This document shows positions 1 through 9,053 of a stretch of DNA of 64,000 nt, piece after piece (positions within the stretch are counted from its first letter, which is position 1; each line of letters starts with the position of its first letter). This DNA comes from Lysinibacillus sp. JNUCC-52. Lineage in GTDB: Bacteria > Bacillota > Bacilli > Bacillales_A > Planococcaceae. Made by a program: the position numbers and the translations under genes. The notes under the pieces are model-generated. The model worked only from the letters and a program-made list of their open reading frames with translations, did no database searches and was not told where the DNA came from. The stretch spans positions 1-64,000 of the forward strand of contig NZ_CP065546.1 of NCBI RefSeq assembly GCF_015999545.1, in the 5' to 3' direction.

Positions 1-2
1 TT

Positions 3-710
3 CCTGTTTATACAGTTTTAATTGATCATCCAGAAGGGAAAATTTTATTTGATACGGCATGTAATCCAAACTCAATGGGGCCTGAGGGACGCTGGGGTGA
101 ATTTACTCAAAAAGCATTTCCTATTAATATGCCAGAAGAGTGCTATTTACACCATCGTCTTGAAGAATTAAATGTTCGCCCAGAAGATATTAAATATGTT
201 GTAGCTTCACATCTTCATTTAGATCATGCTGGTTGTTTAGAATTATTTACGAATGCCACGATTATTGTGCAGGAAGATGAATTCAATGGCACATTACAAA
301 CATACGCGAGAAATGTTAAGGACGGCGCATATGTTTGGGGGGATATTGATATGTGGATCAAGAACAACTTACAATGGCGACTAATCAAACGTGGTGAAGA
401 TAATGTAAAACTTGCAGAAGGCATAAATATATTGAATTTTGGTAGCGGCCACGCTTGGGGTATGCTTGGCTTGCATATTAATATGCCTGACACTGGGGGA
501 ATAATTTTAGCGTCAGATGCCATATACACAGCAGAAAGCTTTGGTCCTCCTGTTAAGCCACCTGGTATTATTTATGATTCAGTCGGCTATAATTCAACAG
601 TTGAACGAATTCGACGATTAGCAAATGAGACGAATTCACAAGTTTGGTTTGGTCATGATCCTGTGCAATTTAAATCATTTAGAAAATCAACAGAGGGCTA
701 TTATGAATAG
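3..710 (+). CDS. N-acyl homoserine lactonase / gamma-lactonase family hydrolase (5' truncated by window edge)
   Basis: Metallo-beta-lactamase-fold lactonase, expected to open lactone rings such as acyl-homoserine lactones or gamma-butyrolactone. The frame is already open at base 3 and runs 24 codons before the first ATG at 75, so the gene starts outside the window. The di-zinc motif SHLHLDHAGC lies at bases 207-236. Downstream metal ligands fit GSGHAWG, the Asp of SDAIYT and the His of WFGHD. About 235 residues are visible; relatives of the AiiA/AhlS type have 250-280. The next gene, 15 bp downstream, is an iron alcohol dehydrogenase, a pairing like Agrobacterium BlcC-BlcB. The family call is firm; the substrate is inferred. 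Confidence 0.85.
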   Translation, partial: PVYTVLIDHPEGKILFDTACNPNSMGPEGRWGEFTQKAFPINMPEECYLHHRLEELNVRPEDIKYVVASHLHLDHAGCLELFTNATIIVQEDEFNGTLQTYARNVKDGAYVWGDIDMWIKNNLQWRLIKRGEDNVKLAEGINILNFGSGHAWGMLGLHINMPDTGGIILASDAIYTAESFGPPVKPPGIIYDSVGYNSTVERIRRLANETNSQVWFGHDPVQFKSFRKSTEGYYE

Positions 711-725
711 ATAGGAGTAGATTAA

Positions 726-1910
726 ATGAATAAATTAACCTTTACTCCTACAAGTTATACAGGTTGGGGTTGTCTACAACAACTACTTGTAGAAGTAAAC
801 AAATTTCAAGCAAATAATATATTAATAGTAACAGACCCATTTTTAAAAGACTTAGGCTTAGTGGAGCAGGTTAATAAGCCATTGCAGGACAATGGATATC
901 AGACGACGATTTATACCGACATTGCACCTGAGCCACCTCTTGCAATTGGCGAACGACTAGTTGACTATACACGAAAACATCAATTTGATTTAGTAATTGG
1001 GTTAGGTGGAGGAAGTGCATTAGATTTAGCAAAGTTGGCAGCTGTATTAGCTACTCATGAGGGGCAGGTGGCAGACTATTTAAATTTAACAGGCACGAAA
1101 GCACTTGAAAATAAAGGACTTCCGAAAATTTTAATTCCAACAACGTCGGGGACGGGATCAGAGGTTACTAATATTTCTGTATTATCATTAGAAACAACTA
1201 AGGATGTTGTGACCCATGATTATTTGCTTGCTGATGTAGCAATTGTAGATCCTGAATTAACAATTTCATTGCCTTCAAAAGTTACTGCTGCTACGGGTGT
1301 AGACGCTTTAACACATGCAATTGAAGCCTATGTTTCTATTAATGCAAATGAAGTGACAGATGGTCTTGCACTGCAAGCAATTAGATTAATTAGTAATTCA
1401 ATTCGTACAGCTGTACATGATGGTAAAAACAAGCAGGCACGCTCGGATATGAGTTATGGTAGTTATTTAGCAGGCTTGGCATTTTTTAATGCAGGTGTAG
1501 CAGGGGTACATGCCTTGGCTTATCCGCTTGGTGGTCAGTACCATATTGCACATGGTGATTCAAACGCAGTATTATTGCCATACGTAATGGGCTATATCCG
1601 CAAAAGCTGCGAAAAACGCATGAAAGATATTTTAGATGCAATGGGAATATCATCGATGTACTTATCACAAGAAGAAGCTTCCTACAAATGTGTTGATGCA
1701 TTACAAGAACTAGTAAACGATGTAAATATTCCTTCTACTTTGAAAGGCTTTAACATACCAGAATCTGCACTTGAACAATTAACAGATGATGCAACAAAGC
1801 AAACGAGAATTTTAGCTCGCAGCCCGATGGCATTAAATCGAGATGATATTTTTGCTATTTATCGTGCGGCATTTGATGGACAAATTCGAGAGCCACACTG
1901 GCCGTTGTAA
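726..1910 (+). CDS. Iron-containing alcohol dehydrogenase
   Basis: Group III metal-dependent alcohol dehydrogenase, 394 residues, the usual length, cytoplasmic and NAD(P)-linked. The dinucleotide motif GLGGGSALDLAK is at 92-103 and TTSGTGSEVTN at 139-149. The four expected iron ligands are present as D193, H197, H262 and H276. The ATG at 726 follows an AGGAG-type site 15 bp after the lactonase stop, so the two genes are probably one transcript. If the upstream enzyme opens gamma-butyrolactone, this one could oxidise 4-hydroxybutyrate as BlcB does; another alcohol or aldehyde substrate is equally possible. Confidence 0.88.
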   Translation: MNKLTFTPTSYTGWGCLQQLLVEVNKFQANNILIVTDPFLKDLGLVEQVNKPLQDNGYQTTIYTDIAPEPPLAIGERLVDYTRKHQFDLVIGLGGGSALDLAKLAAVLATHEGQVADYLNLTGTKALENKGLPKILIPTTSGTGSEVTNISVLSLETTKDVVTHDYLLADVAIVDPELTISLPSKVTAATGVDALTHAIEAYVSINANEVTDGLALQAIRLISNSIRTAVHDGKNKQARSDMSYGSYLAGLAFFNAGVAGVHALAYPLGGQYHIAHGDSNAVLLPYVMGYIRKSCEKRMKDILDAMGISSMYLSQEEASYKCVDALQELVNDVNIPSTLKGFNIPESALEQLTDDATKQTRILARSPMALNRDDIFAIYRAAFDGQIREPHWPL

Positions 1911-1930
1911 GGAGTAAATATTGAATACAA

Positions 1931-1975
1931 AAAGGGATGTATCAAACGTAGTTGATACATCCCTTTATTTTTATT
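1931..1975. terminator. Bidirectional intrinsic terminator between convergent genes
   Basis: A perfect 15-bp stem (1931-1945 with 1952-1966) has a six-base loop. It has T-rich sequence on the right and A-rich sequence on the left, so it can end both the dehydrogenase transcript and the convergent ferritin transcript. Confidence 0.85.
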
Positions 1976-2483
1976 TAGCTTCAGTATCTGGCGTGAAAGA
2001 GCGATTCGCTAATTCTGCATCAAGCATAAAAATAGCATTAGAATCATTCTCAATCCGTTCGATTTTACGAATTAGCGTATCAAATGTAGATTCTTCTTCC
2101 ACTTGCTCATCGATAAACCATTTTAAAAATGCCATCGTTGCGTGCTCACGTTCATCTAATGCAATATCAGATAAGTTATAAATACGACGAGTCACTTCTT
2201 TTTCATGAGACATTGCTGTTTTAAAGGCATGTAAAATAGAGTCGAAATGATTTTCAGGACTGTCAAATCCATGTATTGATGCACGATAGCCCATATCACT
2301 TAAGAAATTATAAAATTTCATTGCATGGAAACGTTCTTCTTCAGCTTGCACTAAAAAGAAATTTGCAAAGCCATCGTAATCTTGATCTGTGCAAAATGCA
2401 GCCATTGCCATATAAGCATGAGCGGAGTAAAATTCAAAATTCATTTGTTCGTTTAGCGCTGTGTGTAGTTTTTCAGATAACAT
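1971..2483 (-). CDS. ftnA: Ferritin, iron storage
   Basis: Non-heme bacterial ferritin of 170 residues that oxidises Fe(II) and stores Fe(III) in a 24-subunit cage. The ferroxidase residues are all in register: E17, E50, H53, E94, Q127 and E130, across four predicted helices. The start ATG follows a strong AGGGAGG site. It is a single-gene unit, convergent with the alcohol dehydrogenase and sharing its terminator. No Fur or PerR box was identified upstream. The C-terminal tail beyond residue 160 is short and variable, as usual. Confidence 0.93.
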   Translation of the reverse strand: MLSEKLHTALNEQMNFEFYSAHAYMAMAAFCTDQDYDGFANFFLVQAEEERFHAMKFYNFLSDMGYRASIHGFDSPENHFDSILHAFKTAMSHEKEVTRRIYNLSDIALDEREHATMAFLKWFIDEQVEEESTFDTLIRKIERIENDSNAIFMLDAELANRSFTPDTEAK

Positions 2484-2618
2484 AAATGTTCCTCCCTTTG
2501 CAGTAAATACCTACTACTTCTTCTAGTATATAGCGAAAAATGGTCATCATACAGAAAAATATATTTTTCGCCATAAATGGTGCAAAAGTGAATTGATATT
2601 CGTTCTCAATTAGAAAAT

Positions 2619-3254
2619 TTAATCAAATTCATTTTTTAATCGCCATATTACTTCTAATAGATTTGTAAATAGATTTATGAAATCTAAATATAGATTTAAT
2701 GCCATCCCAATGACTTCATCGTCAGACACATGATTATGTCGAATACGGTTAAAATCATATACTGTAAAAAGACTAAACAGTAAGACAGAAACTGCTGCAA
2801 TAATAAGCCCAATAACATTACTTATTGGAATAAACATAAAAAGAAGCGAAAACACAAGCACGACGATAAGCACAGTGAATAAATAGCTTCCCCAATTTGA
2901 AATATCCTTATTCATCACCATACCTACTAGGGCGAGTATGATGAAAATGATTAGGGTTGCTCCGAAGACTAATAAAACTAATTGCGGTCCGAGCTGGTCA
3001 ATAAAAAATTGTGTTGTCCAAAAGAGTAAAATACCCATTAAAAAGGGGATTGCATACATAATCGAGTTGGCTAGTTTTAAGCTACGAACAAAGCAGGCAA
3101 TGATTAAGAGTATAATACATATAAGCGAAAGCGGCATGATTACAGTCGATGGTAACAAAGTGGCAACAAATATTCCTATCGCGGTTAATACCCACATAAA
3201 GGTAAAGTGTTTTAAAATTTTATTTAAGTTTTGATTACGGTTAGCATAAGCCAT
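2619..3254 (-). CDS. Bax inhibitor-1/YccA family membrane protein (YetJ-like)
   Basis: A 211-residue protein with seven predicted membrane helices after a short basic N-terminus. The C-terminal family signature ALNLYLDFINLFTNLLEV is at about 184-201. Characterised relatives such as B. subtilis YetJ form pH-sensitive calcium leak channels. Acidic residues in the last two helices (D in VYDFNR and in YLDF) match the pair that gates YetJ. The gene stands alone. Family certain, function by analogy. Confidence 0.85.
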   Translation of the reverse strand: MAYANRNQNLNKILKHFTFMWVLTAIGIFVATLLPSTVIMPLSLICIILLIIACFVRSLKLANSIMYAIPFLMGILLFWTTQFFIDQLGPQLVLLVFGATLIIFIILALVGMVMNKDISNWGSYLFTVLIVVLVFSLLFMFIPISNVIGLIIAAVSVLLFSLFTVYDFNRIRHNHVSDDEVIGMALNLYLDFINLFTNLLEVIWRLKNEFD

Positions 3255-3393
3255 TTAAAAATTCCTTTCTTTTTAAGCTTTCTTAGTCCAATACCCGATT
3301 TTACAGTAGCAAACATTGATAGAGTAGGGGATTCGCCATTAAATCAAGTGAAATAACCCCTAAACTTTGACGAACCGCTATTAACTATTATAA

Positions 3394-3429
3394 AAAATTC
3401 GCCAAGACATTATGTCTAGGCGAATTTTA
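3394..3429 (-). terminator. Intrinsic terminator of the TerC/YkoY gene
   Basis: The inverted repeat AAAATTCGCC ... GGCGAATTTT, extended inside by AGACAT/ATGTCT with a near-zero loop, lies directly after the stop of the minus-strand TerC gene. Runs of T flank the stem. Confidence 0.75.
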
Positions 3430-3439
3430 TTATAAGCGT

Positions 3440-4198
3440 TTATGCTTCTTTCTTTTGGTTTTTGACACCTACTAAGTAGCCACTTAGAGCGATTGCAACT
3501 AATACAATCCAGAATGTCGCTTTCCAAAGCGTTGAGTGTGGGAAATCATGTGGAATAACTCCTAATTTTTCATGTGCTAAAGTTAAGACAGCTAATTTCA
3601 CACCAACCCAACCAACAATTAGGAAAGCAGCCGTTTCAAGTGATGGGAATTTTTCTAGTACTCGTACGAACCAACGTGCTGCAAATCGCATCATTACGAC
3701 CCCAATAATACCACCAAGGAACATAACACCGAATTGTCCTGCGTTAATGCCACCAACATCGAAATTCCCTAAATGTGGTAGTGTAACCGCAATGGCAACT
3801 GCTGCTAAAATGGAATCTACTGCAAAGGCAATATCAGCAAGTTCGACTTTTACAACGGTCATCCAGAAACCAGATTGTTTTTTAGGCTCTTTAATTTCAT
3901 CGGAGTCTCCAGCAGCTTTCCGTGAATCGTAAATATGCTTAATTGACATAAATAATAAGTAAGCAGCGCCTAGAGCTTGTATTTGCCAAAAATTCACGAG
4001 TGTTGTAATTAAGAATAAAGCGGCAAAACGGAAAATGAACGCACCTACTAATCCGTATAATAATGCCTTTTGTTGTTGAGCTTTCGGTAAATGTTTAACC
4101 ATAACTGCCATAACGACTGCATTGTCCGCTGCTAAAAGTCCTTCTAGTACTATTAATACAACTAGTACCCATGCGTATTCTAATAAAATGGCTTCCAA
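3440..4198 (-). CDS. ykoY: TerC family membrane protein, probable Mn(II) exporter (YkoY/MeeY type)
   Basis: An integral membrane protein of 252 residues with about seven helices. The acidic metal-pathway motifs are intact: E19 with D25-N26 in LEGLLAADN, and E119, D122 and D128 in VELADIAFAVDS. TerC proteins of B. subtilis (YkoY, YceF) export manganese, in part to metallate secreted proteins. The assignment is strengthened by the yybP-ykoY manganese riboswitch directly upstream, which normally turns such exporters on when Mn is in excess. It is the counterpart of the mntABCD importer at 26.5 kb. Confidence 0.88.
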   Translation of the reverse strand: MEAILLEYAWVLVVLIVLEGLLAADNAVVMAVMVKHLPKAQQQKALLYGLVGAFIFRFAALFLITTLVNFWQIQALGAAYLLFMSIKHIYDSRKAAGDSDEIKEPKKQSGFWMTVVKVELADIAFAVDSILAAVAIAVTLPHLGNFDVGGINAGQFGVMFLGGIIGVVMMRFAARWFVRVLEKFPSLETAAFLIVGWVGVKLAVLTLAHEKLGVIPHDFPHSTLWKATFWIVLVAIALSGYLVGVKNQKKEA

Positions 4199-4269
4199 AT
4201 GTGTTTCCTCCTTTATTTTGGACAGAAATGAATATGATGCTCTTTCCTATTTTTATTTTTAGGCAAAAG

Positions 4270-4475
4270 AAAAAGACCCATGCCTAAAAAATAGGCAAAG
4301 GTCTTGCTAAGCACAACTATTTGGAAGCTCCAAATAATAAATTGTACCGAAAACTTTCGGTACAGCACTCATCTATTAGATGAGTTTGCTATCACACCCG
4401 ATGGCGTAAGCCATGTAATGACGAATGTGAAATCAGATGTATCGCTCACATCTGCTAGCTACTCCCCTTTGACAA
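4270..4475 (-). ncRNA. yybP-ykoY manganese riboswitch with expression-platform terminator
   Basis: Read on the minus strand, the leader opens with AAAGGGGAGTAGC at about 4470-4458 and closes with TTAGCAAGACCTTTGCC at about 4308-4292. These are the two hallmark ends of the yybP-ykoY aptamer. In between are a hairpin with arms near 4425-4455, the arms GTACCGAAA/TTTCGGTAC (4344-4363) and a short closing stem. The closing strand also pairs into a terminator, AGACC-TTGCCTA/TAGGCA-GGGTCT (4274-4304), followed by a T tract. Binding of Mn should free the transcript from this terminator, an ON switch for the exporter. Motif match by eye, very characteristic. Confidence 0.92.
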
Positions 4476-4509
4476 AAATGTCAAAAGCTATTCAATTCTT
4501 CTTACAAAG

Positions 4510-4537
4510 ATTATAGCATGTAGTGGTCTAAAAGCAA
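4510..4537 (-). promoter_or_regulatory. Candidate sigma-A promoter for the Mn riboswitch-TerC transcript
   Basis: On the minus strand TTGCTT (4537-4532) and TATAAT (4515-4510) are 16 bp apart. A start near 4503 lies about 30 nt before the aptamer, which fits. Confidence 0.6.
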
Positions 4538-4641
4538 ATCAAAAGTAATCCTATATTTAAAAATTATTTTCCGAATTATTATCACAAGTGGTACTATTGG
4601 TGATAAGTGAAATTTTTTAGCAACTTAGAAGGGAGTCATAT

Positions 4642-6396
4642 ATGTATAAAAAATTTTTTTCTTACTACAAACCACATAAACGATTATTCGTAGTCGATTT
4701 TTCTAGTGCGATTGTTGTAGCAATATTAGAGCTCGCCTTTCCATTAGCTGTACAATGGTTTATTGACAAACTGCTACCTACTGGTGAGTGGAGTATGATT
4801 GTCAAAGTAAGTATTTTATTATTACTAGTGTATGCACTTAGCACTGTATTAAACTTTATTGTCAATTATTTAGGGCATAAATTAGGCATCAATATAGAGA
4901 CCGATATGCGACAAGAACTGTTTAATCATGTACAGCGCCAATCATTCCGTTTCTTCGATAATACGAAAACTGGTCATATTATGAGCAGAATAACGAATGA
5001 CTTATTTGATATTGGCGAATTTGCCCATCACGGGCCAGAAGATTTATTTATTGCGATTATGACGTTTTTGGGTGCGTTCGTCATTATGTTCAATGTCAAT
5101 CCAACACTTGCATTAATTGCAGCTATTATGGTGCCGTTTTTAATGTGGCTTGTGACAGTTAGTAACATTAAGATGAACAATGCATGGAAAACGTTATACG
5201 TTAAAATTGCAGATGTAAATGGCCGTGTGGAGGATAGCGTTTCTGGCGTTCGCGTTGTGAAATCATTTACGAATGAAGCATTTGAAATGGAGCGTTTTAA
5301 GGAGCAAAATGGTTTTTTCCGTTCAGCAAAATTATACGCTTATAAGATTATGGCAGGGGCTCATTCCAGTATTTATATGATGACCCGTTTGTTAACGTTA
5401 GTTGTCCTTGTAGTAGGTGCTTGGTTAAGCTTTAATGGAAAATTATCGTATGGAGGTCTTGTAAGCTTTGTATTATATACAAATGTTCTTATTAAACCAA
5501 TCGATAAAATTAGTGCTTTGTTAGAACTATACCCTAAAGGGATGGCAGGTTTTAAACGTTTCCGTGAGTTAATAGAGCAGGAGCCAGAAGTTCAGGATCG
5601 TGAGGGAGCAAAGCAAGTAACGCATTTATGTGGTGATATTTCGTTTCAACATGTTGACTTTAATTATGATACATCTAAAACTGTTTTACAGGGTATTTCA
5701 TTTGATGTTCATGCAGGACAAACAATTGCCTTTGTTGGCCCATCTGGTGCAGGGAAGACGACAATCTGTTCCTTAATTCCAAGATTTTACGATGTCACTA
5801 AAGGGGCAATTACGATTGATGGCTTAGATGTGCGGAATATGACACAAGCCTCTCTACGTTCACAAATTGGCATAGTACAACAAGATGTCTTTTTATTTAC
5901 GGGAACTATTCGAGAAAATATTGCTTATGGTCGTTTAGGTGCAAGTGATGAAGACATTGAAGAAGCAGCTAGAAGAGCGCATTTAGAATCATTTATTGCA
6001 GAGCTTCCAGATGGTTATGAGACACAGATTGGTGAACGTGGCTTAAAGTTGTCTGGGGGGCAAAAGCAGCGTATCGCGATTGCTCGTATGTTTTTGAAAA
6101 ATCCACCGATTTTAATTTTGGATGAGGCAACATCTGCGCTCGATACAGAAACAGAAATGATTATTCAACAATCGTTAGCTGAGCTTGCAGAAAATCGAAC
6201 AACACTCATAATTGCACATCGTCTAGCGACAATACGTAATGCAGATCGTGTGCTTGTCGTTACTCAAAATGGTATTGAAGAAGATGGTACGTATGCGGAA
6301 TTAGTAGAGCAAGACGGTATTTTCGCGAAATTACATCATATTCAATTTAGAAAAACTGAACATGAAAAAGTTATGCAACAACAGCTTGACTATTAA
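4642..6396 (+). CDS. ywjA: ABC exporter, fused permease and ATPase (YwjA-like)
   Basis: Half-size type IV ABC exporter of 584 residues. Six helices fill residues 15-290, and the nucleotide-binding domain has Walker A GPSGAGKT 366-373, signature LSGGQ 470-474 and Walker B with catalytic glutamate LILDE 491-495. All ATPase motifs are canonical, so it can work as a homodimer. The N-terminus resembles B. subtilis YwjA, whose substrate is unknown; multidrug or lipid export is the usual guess. Single gene with a GAAGGGAG site before the ATG, divergent from the TerC leader. Substrate cannot be read from sequence. Confidence 0.85.
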   Translation: MYKKFFSYYKPHKRLFVVDFSSAIVVAILELAFPLAVQWFIDKLLPTGEWSMIVKVSILLLLVYALSTVLNFIVNYLGHKLGINIETDMRQELFNHVQRQSFRFFDNTKTGHIMSRITNDLFDIGEFAHHGPEDLFIAIMTFLGAFVIMFNVNPTLALIAAIMVPFLMWLVTVSNIKMNNAWKTLYVKIADVNGRVEDSVSGVRVVKSFTNEAFEMERFKEQNGFFRSAKLYAYKIMAGAHSSIYMMTRLLTLVVLVVGAWLSFNGKLSYGGLVSFVLYTNVLIKPIDKISALLELYPKGMAGFKRFRELIEQEPEVQDREGAKQVTHLCGDISFQHVDFNYDTSKTVLQGISFDVHAGQTIAFVGPSGAGKTTICSLIPRFYDVTKGAITIDGLDVRNMTQASLRSQIGIVQQDVFLFTGTIRENIAYGRLGASDEDIEEAARRAHLESFIAELPDGYETQIGERGLKLSGGQKQRIAIARMFLKNPPILILDEATSALDTETEMIIQQSLAELAENRTTLIIAHRLATIRNADRVLVVTQNGIEEDGTYAELVEQDGIFAKLHHIQFRKTEHEKVMQQQLDY

Positions 6397-6409
6397 GCAA
6401 GCATTATCA

Positions 6410-6443
6410 AAGGGCATTGAGTAAATTTTTACTCAATGCCCTT
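6410..6443. terminator. Bidirectional intrinsic terminator
   Basis: The inverted repeat AAGGGCATTGAGTA ... TACTCAATGCCCTT lies between the stops of the convergent ABC exporter and gerC genes, with T/A-rich flanks on both sides. Confidence 0.85.
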
Positions 6444-6448
6444 ACATA

Positions 6449-7603
6449 TTATTTTTCAATTGTTTCGATAAAAGATTCCCGTCCTGGATTCACTTTAATC
6501 GTTTTTACTTTTATTTTGCGAATAGAATCTTCTGTTAACTCGATTTTCCCATCCTTCTCTAGTTTTTTCCATGTTTTAACGTCTTTTCGGTATAGCTGTT
6601 CTGATAAACGATAAATATCGGTGTTCAGTGCCAGTGCTTCTTTAAATGTGTTCCTTATTTCTTGTTCTACCTGCTTTGTTACTTCTTGTCGAATTTCTTC
6701 TGTCGTAATTTTTTCTGTAATGCCGAGAACATTTGCCTCCATTTTCACTTCTATGTCAAATTGCACATTATCATTTTTTACAACAGGAAAAATTTCAACT
6801 TTTATATGTTCTAATGTAACAGTGACGAAAGTGTCTTCTTCACCAATTTGTCCTGTTATTTCACTGCGAATTGTTTCGTTGGTCATCCATTTGATTCCGC
6901 TTGTTTTTTCTTCGGTAAGAAACCCTTTTAATCCGTCTTTGGAGAGTAACGTCACACCTTTCATTTCAATAGATTCCGACTCTCCTTTCGACGATACCCA
7001 TCCCTTATTTATTGATACTAACGGAAGATAAACTTCATGACTTGGCTCATTTAACCCTATCACTAATTTGCGAATATTTATCGGTTTAACAAATGATTCT
7101 TGTTTAAAAGAATTTAAAGGATCGCCAAGCTTTGATAATGTAAGCGCCTTATTATTTATCGGTGTAATTTCAAGTATTTTATCGAGTGGTTCTTTTGTGC
7201 CGTATACCCATATTTGGTAACGCGTTTCACGAAAACGTGTTAAAAAGTCTAGCACCTGATTAACCTTGTTACTCTTCATTACTTCTTCTGAAAGGACGAT
7301 GTAAGTAATATGTCCCCAAAACACCTTTTGATCAATGGAATGATACAAATCGAAAAGAGAATCTTCTACGGTTTTTCCTTTACCATTTCCGATTTCTGCT
7401 TGTTGAGCTTGCGGATTATTAGGCTGTTCTGATTTAGCTATATTGGCAAAATCAATAATCTGCATATACGTTACATAATTATCATCTTTAAAATCTATAC
7501 CGAGTGCATGAACATAAAACATTCTTTGTGGTTCAGTAACATCCCAACATCCTGATAGCAGTGTCGTAAATACTAATAATAGACAGAGTATTTTTTTATT
7601 CAT
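6449..7603 (-). CDS. Spore germination receptor subunit C, Ger(x)C lipoprotein
   Basis: Lipoprotein subunit of a nutrient germinant receptor on the outer face of the spore inner membrane. The signal peptide ends in the lipobox LLSGC followed by WD, typical of GerC proteins, and the rest matches the family length. A GTG at 7615 keeps the frame open, but the ATG at 7603 is preceded at good spacing by GTGAGGAT and gives a standard lipoprotein signal, so it is preferred (384 residues). It is the last gene of the operon and overlaps the A-subunit gene by 8 bp. Forespore (sigma G) expression is expected, but no promoter was identified. Confidence 0.9.
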   Translation of the reverse strand: MNKKILCLLLVFTTLLSGCWDVTEPQRMFYVHALGIDFKDDNYVTYMQIIDFANIAKSEQPNNPQAQQAEIGNGKGKTVEDSLFDLYHSIDQKVFWGHITYIVLSEEVMKSNKVNQVLDFLTRFRETRYQIWVYGTKEPLDKILEITPINNKALTLSKLGDPLNSFKQESFVKPINIRKLVIGLNEPSHEVYLPLVSINKGWVSSKGESESIEMKGVTLLSKDGLKGFLTEEKTSGIKWMTNETIRSEITGQIGEEDTFVTVTLEHIKVEIFPVVKNDNVQFDIEVKMEANVLGITEKITTEEIRQEVTKQVEQEIRNTFKEALALNTDIYRLSEQLYRKDVKTWKKLEKDGKIELTEDSIRKIKVKTIKVNPGRESFIETIEK

Positions 7604-9053
7604 TTTTATCCTCACTCGTACGTGTTTGGTCCTGTGGAGCTATATAATTTGGACGTTTCGTGTAACCTTTAGGCGATAATCGAAATAGTGTTTTCTTAAT
7701 GGTAGACCATTCTAAATCACCGCCAATTTGCATATAGGAATGACCAAATATTCGAATATTGCATAAGTAAAGAAGGGTTAAATAAAATGATAAGAAAAAG
7801 CCAAATAGCCCAAAAAAGCCGCTTAATAAAATGAAGCCAACACGAAAAATACTGACGGCTGTTACGAGCGATTGGTTAACAAGTGTAAAGGATGCAATTG
7901 TAGAAACAGCAATAATAACAATCATTTCTGGACTTGTCACACCTGCCCGTATTGCCGCATCACCAATAATTAAGCCACCAACGACACTGATTGTTCCACC
8001 GATTACAGATGGAAGACGTAACCCAGCTTCTCTAAATAGCTCAAACATTAATAGCATTAATAACATTTCAAGTGAAGATGGAAGGGGTAGACCTGTGCGC
8101 CCTTGCACAACTGTTGCTAATAGTAATAAAGGCAATTGATTTTGGTGATAAGTTGTCAAAGCGAGCCAAAAAGCAGGTAACAGTAGTCCGATAAAAATAC
8201 CTGATATACGTAGTAAACGTTCCAGTGAACTAAAAATAATAGGGTATTCATTATCCTCACCTGTCTTTAACAGTAAAAATAAATTTACAGGCGTAATAAC
8301 TGCATAGGCTACACCATCAATTAAAATTATAAAACGTCCTCGAATTAATGCTTGAAGGGCGTAATCAGGACGTCCTGTATAATCAGATTTTGGGAAAAAC
8401 CTTGTGTTTTTGTTAACGTACTCCATTAGTAAATTTCCACTAATAACAATATCTGTATCAACTGATTGTAATTGTACTTTTATACTATTTAAAATATCTA
8501 AGTTCGCAATATCACCAAAATAAAGTATGGCGACCGTTGTCTTTGAACGTCTTCCCAATTCCATTTTTTCAACACATAAAGAATTTGTCGGAAGGCGTTT
8601 TCTAATTAGAGCAATATTAACTGAGACATCTTCAATAAAATTATCTCTTGGTCCTTTTACAAGTACTTCCATCCTTGTTTCTTCAGGATTTCGGTTAGGC
8701 TTATGGGCAATATTAGTGGCATATAGTAAGTTATCTGTTTCAAAAAACAGAAGTAAATGGCCATTATAAACAAGTGATATGGCTTCAGATTCATCTGTTA
8801 CTTGTTGTAAGTCAGGGATGTGTAACTTTGTATTAATAGCATCTTGAAGGGATGCTTCATGTAAATTATCGAAAAGGGCATGAATACGGCTTACAATAAC
8901 GTCATTGAGAAGTTGTTGATCAATCATTGCCTCACAGATGACAAATTGTACGCGGTGTTGCTGAAACAAATATTCTTGAAAATAAACGTCTGCTGATTTT
9001 CCAAATAACTGCTTTAAGGCCGATAAATCTAAGGGCTTTTCTGTTGAAGGCAT
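7596..9053 (-). CDS. Spore germination receptor subunit A (GerA family)
   Basis: About 485 residues. A hydrophilic N-terminal domain (to about 260) precedes a membrane domain of roughly five or six helices and a cytoplasmic tail, the layout of GerAA/GerBA/GerKA. The motif QGRTGLPLPSSLEMLLM at about 316-332 is the conserved family signature. An ATG at 9053 overlaps the stop of the upstream gene as TGATG, with a GGTG site just before it. A subunits help form the germinant-responsive membrane complex; the ligand cannot be predicted. Confidence 0.92.
   Translation of the reverse strand: MPSTEKPLDLSALKQLFGKSADVYFQEYLFQQHRVQFVICEAMIDQQLLNDVIVSRIHALFDNLHEASLQDAINTKLHIPDLQQVTDESEAISLVYNGHLLLFFETDNLLYATNIAHKPNRNPEETRMEVLVKGPRDNFIEDVSVNIALIRKRLPTNSLCVEKMELGRRSKTTVAILYFGDIANLDILNSIKVQLQSVDTDIVISGNLLMEYVNKNTRFFPKSDYTGRPDYALQALIRGRFIILIDGVAYAVITPVNLFLLLKTGEDNEYPIIFSSLERLLRISGIFIGLLLPAFWLALTTYHQNQLPLLLLATVVQGRTGLPLPSSLEMLLMLLMFELFREAGLRLPSVIGGTISVVGGLIIGDAAIRAGVTSPEMIVIIAVSTIASFTLVNQSLVTAVSIFRVGFILLSGFFGLFGFFLSFYLTLLYLCNIRIFGHSYMQIGGDLEWSTIKKTLFRLSPKGYTKRPNYIAPQDQTRTSEDKNE

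Noticed and set aside
1921-2181. 86-codon plus-strand ORF over ferritin
   Set aside because: It is antisense to a clear ferritin gene and begins inside a terminator.
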